A stretch of DNA of 64,000 bases from Ditylenchus dipsaci (Eukaryota > Nematoda > Chromadorea > Rhabditida > Anguinidae): contig SADC01000205.1 in assembly GCA_004194705.1 (NCBI GenBank), positions 92,749 through 156,748 on the forward strand, given 5' to 3'. How positions within the stretch are numbered: the first letter of the stretch is position 1; each line of letters opens with the position of its first letter. Below the pieces are notes generated by a model, which searched no databases, was not told the DNA's origin, and worked only from the letters and a program-made list of their open reading frames with translations. The position numbers were made by a program, and so were the translations under genes. Below are positions 21,801 through 31,390 of this stretch, one piece after another.

Positions 21801-24800
21801 AACCAAGAAGTTAAAAAAGAGGAGACACTCACGGATACTTTTCAACATATATTTCTACTCTGGTTTTTACTTTTTAATCACCTTCAAAAGTCGCAAGGAG
21901 CTTCACGGCTTTAGATAGGGTTTGAGGCATATCGACACAAATACCGCGACCAAATAAACTCCTCATACTGTCTTAAGGATGAACCGAATAAAAGTTGAAA
22001 CCAATGTTAAAAGATCATCGCAAATGTCTCTCCTTTAACTGTGGCACAATTAACAATAATTAACCTTGAAGTCAGCCTTGAAGGGGGGGGGCGTTTATTG
22101 AAGAGGGGGCGTTTATTAGAGAGGGGGCGTTTATTTTTCAATACCCATCAGAGGGGGGCGTTTATTAGAAAGCGGGCGTTTAACAGAGAAAATACGGTAC
22201 CTCTATACTCACCTATATCTATATCTTATATCGTTCCTTGCGTTTTTTCAATGCAATTTAAGGGTACAGTCTTCGTAGATATCGATATGAGTTCTACAGA
22301 ATCAAGCGACAGTGAAGGAAGCCTGCCAGACGTTGCACCAATCGAAGGCTTAAAAGAGACGTAGATTATAAGAGACGTAGGAGAAACCGTCTCAAAACTC
22401 ATTTTTATGACATGAAACTTTCAAATGAATCGAAATAAATCGGTACCGGTCAATTTTCCGCCGTCAATTTTCCGCCGACAATTTTCCGCCGACAATTTTC
22501 CGCCGACAAATTTTCCGCCGACCAATTTTCCGCCGACAAATTTTCCGCAGACCAATTTTCCGCCGACCAATTTTCCGCCGTCAATATTCCGCTGCCATAA
22601 TTTCAGTTTCTTTTTTAAATTATGCGTAATATCTGCACGACAATATTTGCGTCAGCATAGACATGATATTATTTGATGCTAACCCACCTAGAATGGGACT
22701 CAGAGTGCGCTTTGACTATCTAAAAAAAATTGTCCGATTATTAACCCATATAGTCCGCCAGTATTATATTTGAAAAATACTATGCTTCACGATAGGGTTG
22801 GCCTCCCTCCCTCTCTTGAAATGATAAAAGAAACTATTTTCTGACATGTTCCCACATCAAAAGTTGTCTTTTGCGAAAAAGGAGCACGGCAAACTATTCT
22901 AAAGAGATGCCTAGACACGCCAAAAAGATGGATTTGAACATAGTTTGTTAACTGGGCCTAAAGCATAAAGAAACTCTGGTATGCATATATATTTTTTGCA
23001 TCCAGACTCTTTTTTGAGTGATTTGTGTCTAAGGTACGTGGGTGTGCGCATCTCAACTCCAAGCCCCCTGCGTCCCAAAGGGGGCGCAGGGGGGTTGGTT
23101 TGTTAGAGATGCGCGCACTCACTTACCTTAAACATGATTCCGAGCAAGACTCTTGATCAAAAATGTATATAGAGACTCTTTCTGCCCAGCTCCAGTGTTC
23201 AAAACGTGGTAGAATACTTTTATATAAATGTTTACTTTGGCTTCCCAATGCAAAACGTTAAAAACTCTGTTTTAGCATTAAAAACTTTAAGAAATGATTC
23301 TGGTAAAGGTACAAAATTTTTAATTTCTTAAACCTAAAAACGAAATTTTGGGTTTTGGAGGTTGATACCCATTTAGGGAAGGCAGTAGGGTGTTTTTCTA
23401 CCCACACCCCTCAGGCTTACTGGTCGACTTATGGCTGTTCTTCAAGAAATATAATGTCGGCTACCACCAGTATTTGAACCTGTAACCTCAAAACCTGGAG
23501 GGTAAATTTGCGACGGGTGGATTCACCACCGCCTTGAAAACAGAAACTAAAATTACAGCGGCGGAAAATTGTCGGCGGAAAATTGTCGCGGCGGAAAATT
23601 GACGGCGGAAAATTGTCGCGGCGGAAAATTGACGGCGGAAAATTGTCGGCGGAAAATTGTCGCGGCGGAAAATTGACGGCGGAAAATTGTCGGCGGAAAA
23701 TTGTCGGCGGAAAATTGTCATGTACCCAAATAAATCGTTTTGAGAAAAAAAAACCGATTTTTAGTCATTTTTTGAACAACAGGGGCACCAAGGCGATTTT
23801 TTGACAACTTTCGTTTTACCAAGTTTCGCTTTGCCAAATATCGTTTCGCCGAATTTCGTTTTGCCATTTTTTGCGCTACCCAGGTTTATGAATTAGAGTT
23901 TATAATAAAGTACTGATTCGAAAAAGTCAAAGTTTATAAAAAATTGGTTTTGCCAAAAACATGTTTAGAAAAAGAGCATGTTTGAAAACAACCTGTTTGA
24001 TAAGCATACATCTGGAACAGGAACTTGTCTATAACAGTTTTTGATCGTCTGGGGTGGTATTCAGGTAGGTTAGTAGAGTTTTGGATCAAGAGTTACTCGT
24101 GATCTACTCGACGTGTTTCAGACGGGCCGAGTAGTTTCAAAGATCATGAGTTACTTTTGATCTACTCAACTCGTTTCAGACACACGAGTAGAGTTTTGGA
24201 TCAAAAGTTACTCGCGATCCTACGCGAGCTGTGAGTAATCTTTGATCTGAGTAGGATTAAGATCTTCTCCCCTAACTCGAGTTCTACTCCCCTAACTCGA
24301 GTTCTACTCCCCTAACTCGAGTTCTACTCCCCTAACTCGAGTTCTACTCCCCTAACTCGAGTTCTACTCCCCTAACTCGAGTTCTACTCCCCTAACTCGA
24401 GTTCTACTCCCCTAACTCGAGTTCTACTCCCCTAACTCGAGTTCTACTCCCCTAACTCGAGTTCTACTCCCCTAACTCGAGTTCTACTCCCCTAACTCGA
24501 GTTCTACTCCCCTAACTCGAGTTCTACTCCCCTAACTCGAGTTCTACTCCCCTAACTCGAATTCTACTCGCCAAACTCGGCTTCTGACCACCGAGTTTTA
24601 CGAGTAAATTATTATTTTAATTTTCTCGAGTTCTACTCGCCCAACTCGGCTTTCGACCACCGAGTTTTACGAGTAAATTAGATTTTTTTAATTTTCTTCA
24701 GTTCTACTCACCCAAAACGGCTTTCTAACCCCGAGTTTTACCAGTAAACACGATTTATTGATCAGGTTGGGTTCCACTCACCCAACTTGGCTTTTTTAAA

Positions 24801-27800
24801 AACGAGTAAACTCGATTTAGTATGAATAGAGTGGATTAAAACTCGTGATTTACATCAGTAAGCTTGACAGTTGTGTTTGATAATGACTTTTTATTGATTT
24901 ATAATTTCAAGATACATTATTTTCACTTGCTGAGAGGTTGATTTTGAATAAAGGATTACATTATTGCTTACAAAGAATTATGAAAAAGCATAATTAAAAT
25001 GTATTTTTACTAAAAACTTTGCTCAGAACTGTCAGTGAAACTAATGTTGAGAGAACGAAGTTGATGTTTCAAGAGCTTGTTTTCCATTTTATTGTTTTCA
25101 GATGAGACATTATAAAAGTTTTTCTGTGCTTGGAACATCTCTATTTGAGCCTCTTGAAGGGCAGGCTATCACTACGCGACCGAGAACTCGAGAAAATTAA
25201 TAAAAAATAAATTTACTTGTAAAACTCGGGGTTAGAACCCGAGTTGGCGAGTAGAGCTCGAGAAAATTAATAAATAAGAAATTTACTCGTAAAACTCGGT
25301 GGTCGGAAGCCGAGTTGGGCAAGTAGAGCTCGAGAAAATTAATAAATAAGAAATTTACTCGTAAAACTCGGTGGTCGGAAGCCGAGTTGGGCGAGTAGAA
25401 CTCGAGAAAATTAATAAATAAGAAATTTACTCGTAAAACTCGGTGGTCGGAAGCCGAGTTGGGCAAGTAGAGCTCGAGAAAATTAATAAATAAGAAATTT
25501 ACTCGTAAAACTCGGTGGTCGGAAGCCGAGTTGGGCGAGTAGAACTCGAGAAAATTAATAAAAAATAAATTTACTCGTAAAACTCGGTGGTCGGAAGCCA
25601 AGTTGGGCGAGTAGAACTCAAGTTAGGCGAGAAGATCTCAATTCTACTCAGATCAAAAATTACTCGCTGCTCAAGTAGGATCGCAAGTAACTTTTGATCC
25701 AAAACTCTACTCAACTCGTTTCAGACGGGCGAGTAGGTTCACGAGTAACTCATGATCCTAAACTCTACTCAACCCGTTTCAAGTGTGAGTAGGATCAAGA
25801 GTAACTCTTGATCTACTGACTCTACTAACCTACCTGAATACGACCCCTGGTGGTTTAAGAAAGATGGTTTAGTACGTCAGGAGTAGTTTCTAGAGGTCAA
25901 AAGCTGTTATAGACAAGTTTCTCTTCCAGATGTATGTTTATCAAACCGATTGCTTTCAAACATGCTCTTTTTCTAAACCTATTTTTGGCGAAACCATTTT
26001 TTTAAAAAATTTGACTTTTTCGAAACAGTACTTTATTATAACTTCTAATTAATAAACATGGGTAGCGCCCATTTTTCGATTTTGCCAAGTTTTGCTTTGG
26101 CAAAACCCAACGTTTGGCAACTTTCGTTTTCGGCAAATGTATCCTAGTCGTCCAACCTTAAAAGGACCATACTTGTTGATGCAAACGAGAATTTGACAAA
26201 TTCAAATGCGCGTGGGACACTTCTTTTTCGTCTCGCACTCTAATCTTTGGAGTTATTTCGAGCGACTCAAAAGAGTACAGTGAGAGACGTAAGAGAAGTG
26301 TCCCGCGCGCATTTGAGTTTGTCAAATTCTCATTTGCATCAACAAGTATGGTCCCTTAATGTATTCCTTAGATGGCACTACTGTTATTGTATGTTATAAA
26401 AGGAAGTTTTTTACTGGGGTTTTCTATTATTGTGGCAAAACCTTCGATTTAGTGTATACTATTGACTGCTTTGTTCGGAAACCTTCGATATAAAGTACAC
26501 TCTCGGTTTAGTGTGCTCTCAATATAGTGTGTATTTTTGCGATCCCCGGAGCTACACTGAACGTGAACTGTAATGTGCACTTACTAATGTGGTCATTCGG
26601 AAAAATTAAGTTCCAAATTTTGCCTTTTTGAGCATGAATTGGCTTCGAATAATTTCACAATATCAATTAACGAAGCTGAGTAAAAATGCTACTTTTTAAA
26701 GTAAATTTCAATTGAGAAATTGAGGTCTGAGCTTTATTCCTTACAACGAAAACATTTACAGTCAGGCTCTAGCATTCTAGGTGTGCCCTGCTGTTTAACT
26801 TTAACTTTAAAATCCATTTTTAGACTTTCTGCGTTGTGCCCTGTATTTGGTGTTTGCCGTAGTTATGGTCAAGATACACACATTCCCTCTGTTTGCCATC
26901 CGTCCATTCTACTTATCCATTAGATCACTTCAAAAAGCTGTCAACGATGTAATTCTTTCCAGGAGAGCTATAAATGCTATGAACAATCTTTTCCCGTTGG
27001 CCACACAACAGGAATTGACAGATGGTAGGTTTTTAGACTGAGCATTTTACGCAGTTCACGGTATTTTCGGAGTATCTTTGAGTGATTACGCAAGAAAATA
27101 AAATATTTTTCGGTGGGGTTGAGTTTAATTAAGTGTTTTTTGCAGGTGATGCCACTTGCATTATTTGCCGTGAGGAGGTTTGTTACTCTTCTTAAATTTT
27201 TAAATATTTCTTTTAAATATTCCTTTTAAATATTTCTATTGTTTTTAGATGACTGTGGAGAGTGGTGCCAAAAAGTTGCCTTGCAATCACATATTCCATC
27301 CAAACTGTCTCAGGTCCTGGTTCCAACGTCAGCAGACATGCCCTACATGCAGGCTAGATGTTTTAAGTAAGCTAGATCTTGTATTCTCATTTTACTTACC
27401 GATCTGCTTGCAGCACATCAGAATCTTACTCCAGCTCATATTGTTGCTAATGGAGCGGCTAACGCGCAGCCGGCTCAAAACCTCTTCAATCCAGCAGCCA
27501 ATTTTTTCAACTTTGGTGTCAACTTCCCTGCTGCAGCCCACAATCAACTCCGTCCAGCAGTTATGCCACCAGTCAACGGCCAAGCACCACCAGCAGGAGC
27601 TGTCAATCAGCCACCTCCAATGTTTGCTCCTTTCCAGTTTGGATTCCCTCCAATGATGCCTCCCATGATGCCCTTCCAAGCATTCCAGCAACAGATGGCG
27701 GCTGCTCAGGCACAGAATGCTGCAGCAGGGCCTGGAGGAGCAGTCCCAGCAGCAGCTCCAGCCCAAGCTAATGGGGCACCAGCTGGTCCGCAACCAACTA

Positions 27801-30800
27801 CTCCTGGTCAAACACCAGCAGCCAATGCCCAGATGCCATTTATGCCTTTTTTGGTGGGGTTTCATATGTTTTTGAATTTTCCTTTTCTAATAAGTTGGTT
27901 TTTGCAGCCGAACATGGGAGCCCTGCCATCCCCATTTCCATTCCCTCAGCCACCTATATTTGCCGGTTTCTCAGATGATGAGATTTCGCAGATGGAGGGC
28001 ACAGAGAGAGCAGCTGTGGAGGCCAGAATTCAAGCACTAAGGAATGTTAATGTCTTGCTGGACGCTGCAGTATTGCAGTTTCAACAGTATACAAGTCTCG
28101 CACCTCCAAGGCAATTCATGAAGTAAAAAATTAGATTGTTGAAAATTTTGGTTTCTTTAACTAGCTCTCTTTACGGCGCTACTGTAATATAACCCCCCCC
28201 CCCAGCAATAATTTTAACAGTTTTTAAAAAAAGTATGGGTTTTGGGGTACCTCAAGAATTATTGGGGGGGGGGGGTCGATGGGTAGGTATATCCCACTAG
28301 CGTCCTTTTTACTGTGGTCGTACGATCTTTAAATTCTCAGCGGCGATTCACAGGGTTATTCAAACATTGGCTTTATTGAACAATCCGTTTTATAAATATA
28401 ACTTAAAAAGTTGTGGCCGAAAGAAAAGGCTAAAATTTGGCAAAAAAATATTGGAATAACGCGTAAGACCCACAGCTCCCGCCTCCGTAGCAATAACGAA
28501 AAAAAATCCGCGGATACATAGCAATAACGAATCTATATCCGCAGCTAAGCAAATCTACGGATTTTCAAAGAATCCGTGGATTTCTTCAAAATATCCGCGG
28601 ATAGAAATTTTGTCGGTAGTGTCATAAACCGATATTTTTTTCTAAATCACATTTTTTGGTCATTTTTAAGGGGGCTGTAGGTGAAAACACTTGTCAAAAT
28701 ATGTAAATCTCCCATCAAATTTTTTAAGCTTCTTGTTCTCGGTTTTCGATTTGTTCTCGTAATTTTTCGCACCAGCATGTAGCCCTGAATCTATCGTTTT
28801 TAATGAGCTATCAATTGGCTGACTACATTATTGAAAAGTGGGAGGAACAATTCATTTTAAAAAATAGGAGTAGTTTAAAAAAATATAATTGTTCTTCCAC
28901 TTTTCAATATTGTAGTTGGCCAGTTAATAGCTCATTAGAAACTACAGATTCAGGGCTACATGCTGGTGCAAACAAATAAAGAAAATTGAAGAGTATTCAC
29001 CGAGAACAAGAAGTTTTAAAAATTTTACGGGAGATTTACATATTTTGACAGGAGTTTCACACATTTTGACGGGTGTTTTTAATTTTAACCTTTCAAAGGG
29101 GAATAGAATGGACAAATGAGGGGTAAAAAATGAAAAAAAAGCGCCGTCAAAAACGAAATACTTTGATTATAGCTTTTCTGAACTAAGGCCTACCTGGTAT
29201 AGAAAGTCTGGTATTCATAGGTTTTCAGGTATACAGAGTCAATTTCTAGTGATTTGTGTCTAAGGTATGTGGGTGTGCGCATCTCAATTCCAAGCCTATA
29301 ACTGGACGTAAACGCTGACCTGCGAGATAAATTGAACCCGAAAAACACTCTTGATCAAAATTTATATGACCCGTATTCCTCTAATGGCTGTAAACATAGT
29401 CGAGTTGACCCCTCAACTTTTTTGGGTCAACTTTCGTCAAAATTGCTAAAATATCAATTTTTTAACGCGAAAGTGCCAAATCTGATATTGATGACCCTCA
29501 CTCAACTTTTTGAGCTCTACAAAATAGTTTTAACAGAAATTCAAAATCCTGTCTCTACAAAGTTTTAGCAAAAGTTGACCCTAAGTTGACCCCAGTTGAC
29601 CCCTCAACATTTTTACTCACCGATTTTTCTGCGTCGAATTTTTATAAATCAGTCGGAAAAACTGCCTATATTTTCGTGTAGAGCACAAAAAGTTGCCCTA
29701 GGGTCATAAATATCGAAATAAAAAAATATTAAGAAAAATATTGACATTTTTTGAATTTAAGAAAAAGTTGACCCTAAAAGTTGACCCCGACTATGGTTAC
29801 AGCCAATAGGCCCACATGCTCTGATAAGCCCACACTCCCTATTTTGAGGACCTGTGTCTCAGCTTAGAGAAAACATTTTTCAAAGCCCTTTTTTGCATTT
29901 TATTAACTCCCACGAGCTCTACCGATTCGCTTTTTTAGATTTTTGATTTTCAGCCGAAAATATCGAGATTGACCTGAAATTTTTCCGATTTTCGGGTAGT
30001 TGAAAAATAAACCCAACCTACGGTAGGCCCTTTTTTGCCACGGCCCATGTAAAAAAAGATGGTAAGACAGCCAAAATAGCAGACTTTAAAGGGACCCTAT
30101 TATCCCCTTCCACTCTCAATACAGCTTTTTTACCTCTAAAATGCTTTTCTAGACCTATTTTGGAAAAAGAATAAATTTAAAATGGTTTTTGAACACTTAT
30201 ATTAAAGAAAAAAAAATTTATTTTAAGCATCCTCCCGAGCAGGCTAAAAACAATCCGCGGACTTGTTAAAAATATCTGTGGATTTTTTTGTTATTGCTAC
30301 GAATTTTCAATCCGCGGACACACTCGACGGATTTTCGAACAATCCGCGGATTCTTCGTTATTGCTACGTGGGGAGGGGACGTTAAGTTCAAAATACAGTC
30401 AAACCTCTATATAACGGCCCCTAAAAGTTCGTTCCCACCTTGGGTCCGACACTTTTTTTAGCTCGATTTTCAAAGCTTTTTTTAAATTCTGTTTTGACAG
30501 TCTGGTCGCAAATATCGCAAGGATTCCGATTTTGCCGATCGTTTTTCAATATTTGAATAATTTTACTTTTAAAAAATACAAAACCTCTATATAACGGCCC
30601 TCTAATTTTTTTTAGAGGGCCGTTATATAGAGGTTTTGTATTTTTTAAAAGTAAAATTATTCAAATATTGAAAAACGATCGGCAAAATCGGAATCCTTGC
30701 GATATTTGCGACCAGACTGTCAAAACAGAATTTAAAAAAAGCTTTGAAAATCGAGCTAAAAAAAGTGTCGGACCCAAGGTGGGAACGAACTTTTAGGGGG

Positions 30801-31390
30801 GCCATTATATAGAGGTTTGACTGTATAGTAGATCCCCGATTTAATGATACCACTGGGGATCGCGCAAAAGTTGTCGATAAATCAATTAAGGGTTTACTGT
30901 ATGTATTTTTTGGTCACTCATGTATCCAGCAAAGAGGCAAAATACTCTGTACCTTGTATGAAAAAAAAACTTTTTTTAGTACTTTCAACACTGCTGTACC
31001 TCTACAACCAGGTGCTCCAGCACAACAACCTCCGTCAACTCAAAGTAATGGCACAGCCGCCAGTCCAGACCAACCTTCGACCAGTCAAACCAGCAGCACT
31101 TCCAGCCCTCCAGTCAATCCTCCTCCAGAGGTCATAAAGAACGTAGTGGTTGAGGAGGAGCAACCCCCTCAATGTCCATCACCCACTGAAAATACAGGTG
31201 GTCGAAAAATAGTTTTGAATTAGTTTAGAATTATTTTAGTATAATTTTTCTTTTAGCAGCGGATGAGATCCGCCGGCGAAGACTGGCTAAGTTTGAGTTC
31301 AGCTCTACAGCTTCTCCAGACCAGCAACCATCTTCTTCTTCGACCACTCAGACTGCAACTAGCAACCACCATGGGAGCGGATCGGATTAA
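15803..31390 (+). CDS. SYVN1: HRD1/synoviolin ERAD E3 ubiquitin ligase (complete, 13 exons)
   Basis: HRD1 is the multi-pass ER membrane ubiquitin ligase of ER-associated degradation (SEL-11 in C. elegans). Exons: 15803-15864, 15916-15991, 16331-16469, 16515-16607, 17580-17807, 18534-18599, 26824-27024, 27146-27177 (32 nt), 27249-27366, 27414-27853, 27908-28122, 30980-31197, 31257-31390; phases agree, 673 residues. Conserved blocks: KKQFYPSVVYLTKS, LAFTVFRDDFSP, DRVDYMERSP, RGASAQIVFGFEYA, ENKAVYMLYAELFT and VKIHTFPLFAIRPFYL. RING-H2 ligands are C293, C296, C311, H313, H316, C319, C330 and C333, with WFQRQQTCPTCR intact. A long P/A/Q/M-rich cytosolic tail follows, then ADEIRRRRLAKFE, matching the family's C-terminal RRRRL motif. 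TTTCAG lies 2 nt before the ATG, as at a trans-splice site. ATTAAA at 31472 is a likely poly(A) signal. Intron 6 is 8,224 nt. Confidence 0.97.
16028..16297. repeat. Inverted repeat in HRD1 intron 2, GGTCGGTTAAC motif
   Basis: Left GGTCGGTTAACCAAACTGGT and AACCGGGTTTTT are answered by AAAAACCGGTTTTTTTGAACC and ACCGACCGGATCC at the right. AACCGG-type units recur throughout. No coding sequence. Confidence 0.6.
16824..17075. repeat. Hairpin in HRD1 intron 4
   Basis: Arms GGCCTTTTTTTCCACTTTTT / AAAAAGTGGAAAAAAAGGGCC and GTTATATTTTAGCCACTTAGGC / complement face each other. The loop carries the module TTAGGCTCAGGGTAGGCCAG (about 16917-16936), also found near 36140 and 53320. Confidence 0.7.
17132..17518. 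repeat. Hairpin in HRD1 intron 4 with CCCTGAATCT module
   Basis: AATGACTGAGAGTAAATCTC at the left pairs with GAGATTTACTCTAAGTCATT at the right. Inner arms contain GATTCAGGGCTAC (17228-17240) and its complement GTAGCCCTGAATC (17400-17412), the module shared with elements near 20505, 28783 and 42333. Confidence 0.75.
17836..18466. repeat. Foldback in HRD1 intron 5 with GCGCAGGGG core
   Basis: Left CTACCGGAGCATACACCCCC and right GGGTATACTCCGGTAG form the ends; CAGGAGTTCAAAAA and its complement and TTTAAAAGTGTTTCCAAACACC and its near-complement follow inward. The recurrent palindromic core occupies about 17988-18210. Confidence 0.75.
18640..19085. mobile_element. pogo/Tigger-like MITE pieces at start of HRD1 intron 6
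   Basis: Several copies of CAGTGCACTCTCGATA-type ends (18643-18690 and 18756-18800) are followed by CAGTCGACTCTCGATAAACC (18835-18854) and an inverted GCTTATCGAGAGGCGCGGGT (about 19062-19081). Fits the CAGTC..CTCGATA group; boundaries are nested and uncertain. Confidence 0.55.
19205..20040. mobile_element. Foldback with TGCCGTAAAAATACTTTTT arms
   Basis: Left array (19225-19405) has about seven units of TTTTTGCCGTAAAAATACTT with small changes. The inverted array (19905-20015) has AAGTATTTCTGCGGCAGAAA-type units. Ends GTCCAAAATGGGCAAAACTT and GGTTTGCCCGTCCAAAAATG are the outer arms. A second hairpin (19415-19887) sits inside. Confidence 0.65.
19415..19887. repeat. Perfect-looking 470-bp hairpin
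   Basis: CTCTACCCCGTTAGCGCCCA at the left is answered by TGGGCGCTAACGGGGTAGAG at the right, and the arms stay complementary almost to the centre near 19640 (for example GGTTGTAAATGACCATATCT against GATGTGGTCATTTACAACC). The loop is a few tens of bases. Confidence 0.85.
20068..21276. mobile_element. TACCGTA-ended element A
   Basis: Ends TACCGTAAAACCTCTATTAA and TTAATAGAGGTTTTACGGTA are inverted. Next to each end GGGGCCTGATTATTAGAGG-type units repeat (20090-20175 and 21165-21265). The interior includes a hairpin region (20330-20985) carrying GTAGCCCTCAATCTCAGCTT, related to 42078-42852. No transposase. Confidence 0.7.
21279..22199. mobile_element. TACCGTA-ended element B, abutting element A
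   Basis: Starts TACCGTTTTTTCTCTATTAA and ends TTTAACAGAGAAAATACGGTA; GGGGGCGTTTATTAGAGAGG units repeat inside both ends (21300-21390 and 22085-22180). Only two bases (TA) separate it from element A. Interior has CAACTCTAACTCTAACT and inverted GTTAGAGTGAGAGTCGG. No transposase. Confidence 0.7.
22445..23720. mobile_element. Foldback with TTTTCCGCCGACAA arrays
   Basis: Left array 22448-22595 has about ten tandem TTTTCCGCCGACCAA-like units; right array 23552-23720 has about eleven inverted TTGTCGGCGGAAAA-like units. The interior (22600-23550) contains the GCGCAGGGG core in inverted orientation (22935-23208) and, near the right array, a box-B-like motif on the minus strand (TTACAGGTTCAAATACTGG, about 23490-23472). 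Open frames over the arrays (runs of FPPT or FRRQFSA) are repeat translations. Confidence 0.8.
24268..24560. repeat. 20-bp tandem array, about 14 copies
   Basis: The unit CCTAACTCGAGTTCTACTCC repeats about 14 times, almost all identical; only the last copy varies (AATTCTACTC). It has no spacers, so it is a minisatellite and not a CRISPR array. Confidence 0.95.
25187..25625. repeat. 72-bp tandem array, about 6 copies
   Basis: The unit contains CTCGAGAAAATTAATAAATA and TTTACTCGTAAAACTCGGTG, with period 72. Copies differ by single bases (GCGAGTAGAAC or GCAAGTAGAGC alternating). It is the inverted complement of the 70-bp array at 24560-24800. The 134-residue minus-strand open frame here is a translation of the array. 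Confidence 0.9.
26158..26359. mobile_element. 200-bp hairpin MITE
   Basis: TTAAAAGGACCATACTTGTT at the left is answered by AACAAGTATGGTCCCTTAA at the right. Arms continue as TTTGACAAATTCAAATGCGC / GCGCATTTGAGTTTGTCAAA and GGGACACTTCTTTTTCGTCTC / complement. A related GGGACACTTCTCTTTCGTCT stretch lies at 4289-4308. Confidence 0.75.
26446..26575. mobile_element. pogo/Tigger-like MITE fragment
   Basis: Contains TTCGATTTAGTGTATACTAT, TTCGATATAAAGTACACTCT and CAATATAGTGTGTATTTTTG, the same vocabulary as 2237-2423 and 18640-18840. No clean terminal pair found. Confidence 0.4.
28174..28302. mobile_element. Short MITE, GGCGCTACTGTA end with C/G runs
   Basis: CGGCGCTACTGTAATATAAC plus a C run at the left is answered by a G run and GTATATCCCACTAGCG at the right. 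The same end appears near 17836, 44247, 48697, 60470 and 61180. It lies just inside HRD1 intron 11. Confidence 0.6.
28690..29055. repeat. Hairpin with CCCTGAATCT module
   Basis: TGTCAAAATATGTAAATCTC at the left pairs with GAGATTTACATATTTTGACA at the right. CATGTAGCCCTGAATCT (28779-28795) and its complement (about 28946-28962) lie within the arms. Confidence 0.8.
29385..29806. repeat. Hairpin with AGTTGACCCC repeats
   Basis: Ends GGCTGTAAACATAGTCGAGT and GACTATGGTTACAGCC are inverted. AGTTGACCCC/T units occur several times near both ends, mostly in one orientation in each half. Confidence 0.65.
30396..30823. mobile_element. pogo-like MITE, full palindrome, TA flanks
   Basis: Ends CAGTCAAACCTCTATATAAC and its complement are flanked by TA. 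The left half (to about 30610) is repeated in inverted order to 30823, with TTTTTTTTAGAGGGCCGT at the centre. The left half is also present at 55096-55344. Just downstream (30828-30899) is a shorter relative ending GGGTTTACTGTA. Confidence 0.85.

Larger units (their letters stand above)
23881..26063. mobile_element. Foldback with CTACTC/CTCGAG arrays
   Basis: Outer arms GGTTTATGAATTAGAGTTTA / TTATAACTTCTAATTAATAAAC and CATCTGGAACAGGAACTTGT / complement bracket inner arms beginning TTCAGGTAGGTTAGTAGAGT (24060) and ending ACTCTACTAACCTACCTGAA (25839). Inside are the 20-bp array (24268-24560), a 70-bp array (24560-24800) and its inverted 72-bp counterpart (25187-25625). Confidence 0.8.
19085..26145. 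mobile_element. Nested foldback complex filling HRD1 intron 6
   Basis: Arrays of CGAAACTTGGCAAAA-type units at 19085-19200 recur in inverted order at 23795-23875 and 26090-26140, bracketing a stack of other elements. In order: TGCCGTAAAAATAC foldback (19205-20040), two TACCGTA elements (20068-21276, 21279-22199), the TTTTCCGCCGACAA foldback (22445-23720), and the CTCGAG/CTACTC foldback (23881-26063). The phrase 'AAAATCGCC..G..CCCCTGTTGT' also appears in mirror image at 19190-19215 and 23775-23800. No gene other than HRD1 is seen. Confidence 0.6.
28480..30372. mobile_element. Foldback with ATCCGCGGA arms, HRD1 intron 11
   Basis: Left CCTCCGTAGCAATAACGAAA with several ATCCGCGGAT-like units (28505-28615) is mirrored at 30250-30372, ending TTCGTTATTGCTACGTGGGG. 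Inside are two further hairpins (28690-29055 and 29385-29806) and a copy of the 80-317 interior (29815-30030). Confidence 0.7.

Noticed and set aside
22425..22676. Proline-rich FPPTN repeat protein
   Set aside because: Translation of the TTTTCCGCCGACAA array; the mirror array gives an equivalent frame on the other strand.
24268..24560. CRISPR array
   Set aside because: Units are contiguous with no spacers, and the DNA is from an animal nucleus with spliced genes.
25197..25601. 134-residue minus-strand protein with internal repeats
   Set aside because: The frame is an exact translation of a 72-bp tandem array; period divisible by three keeps it open by chance.
27392..27865. 157-residue minus-strand frame
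   Set aside because: Shadow of HRD1 exon 10, whose plus-strand frame is continuous with flanking exons.
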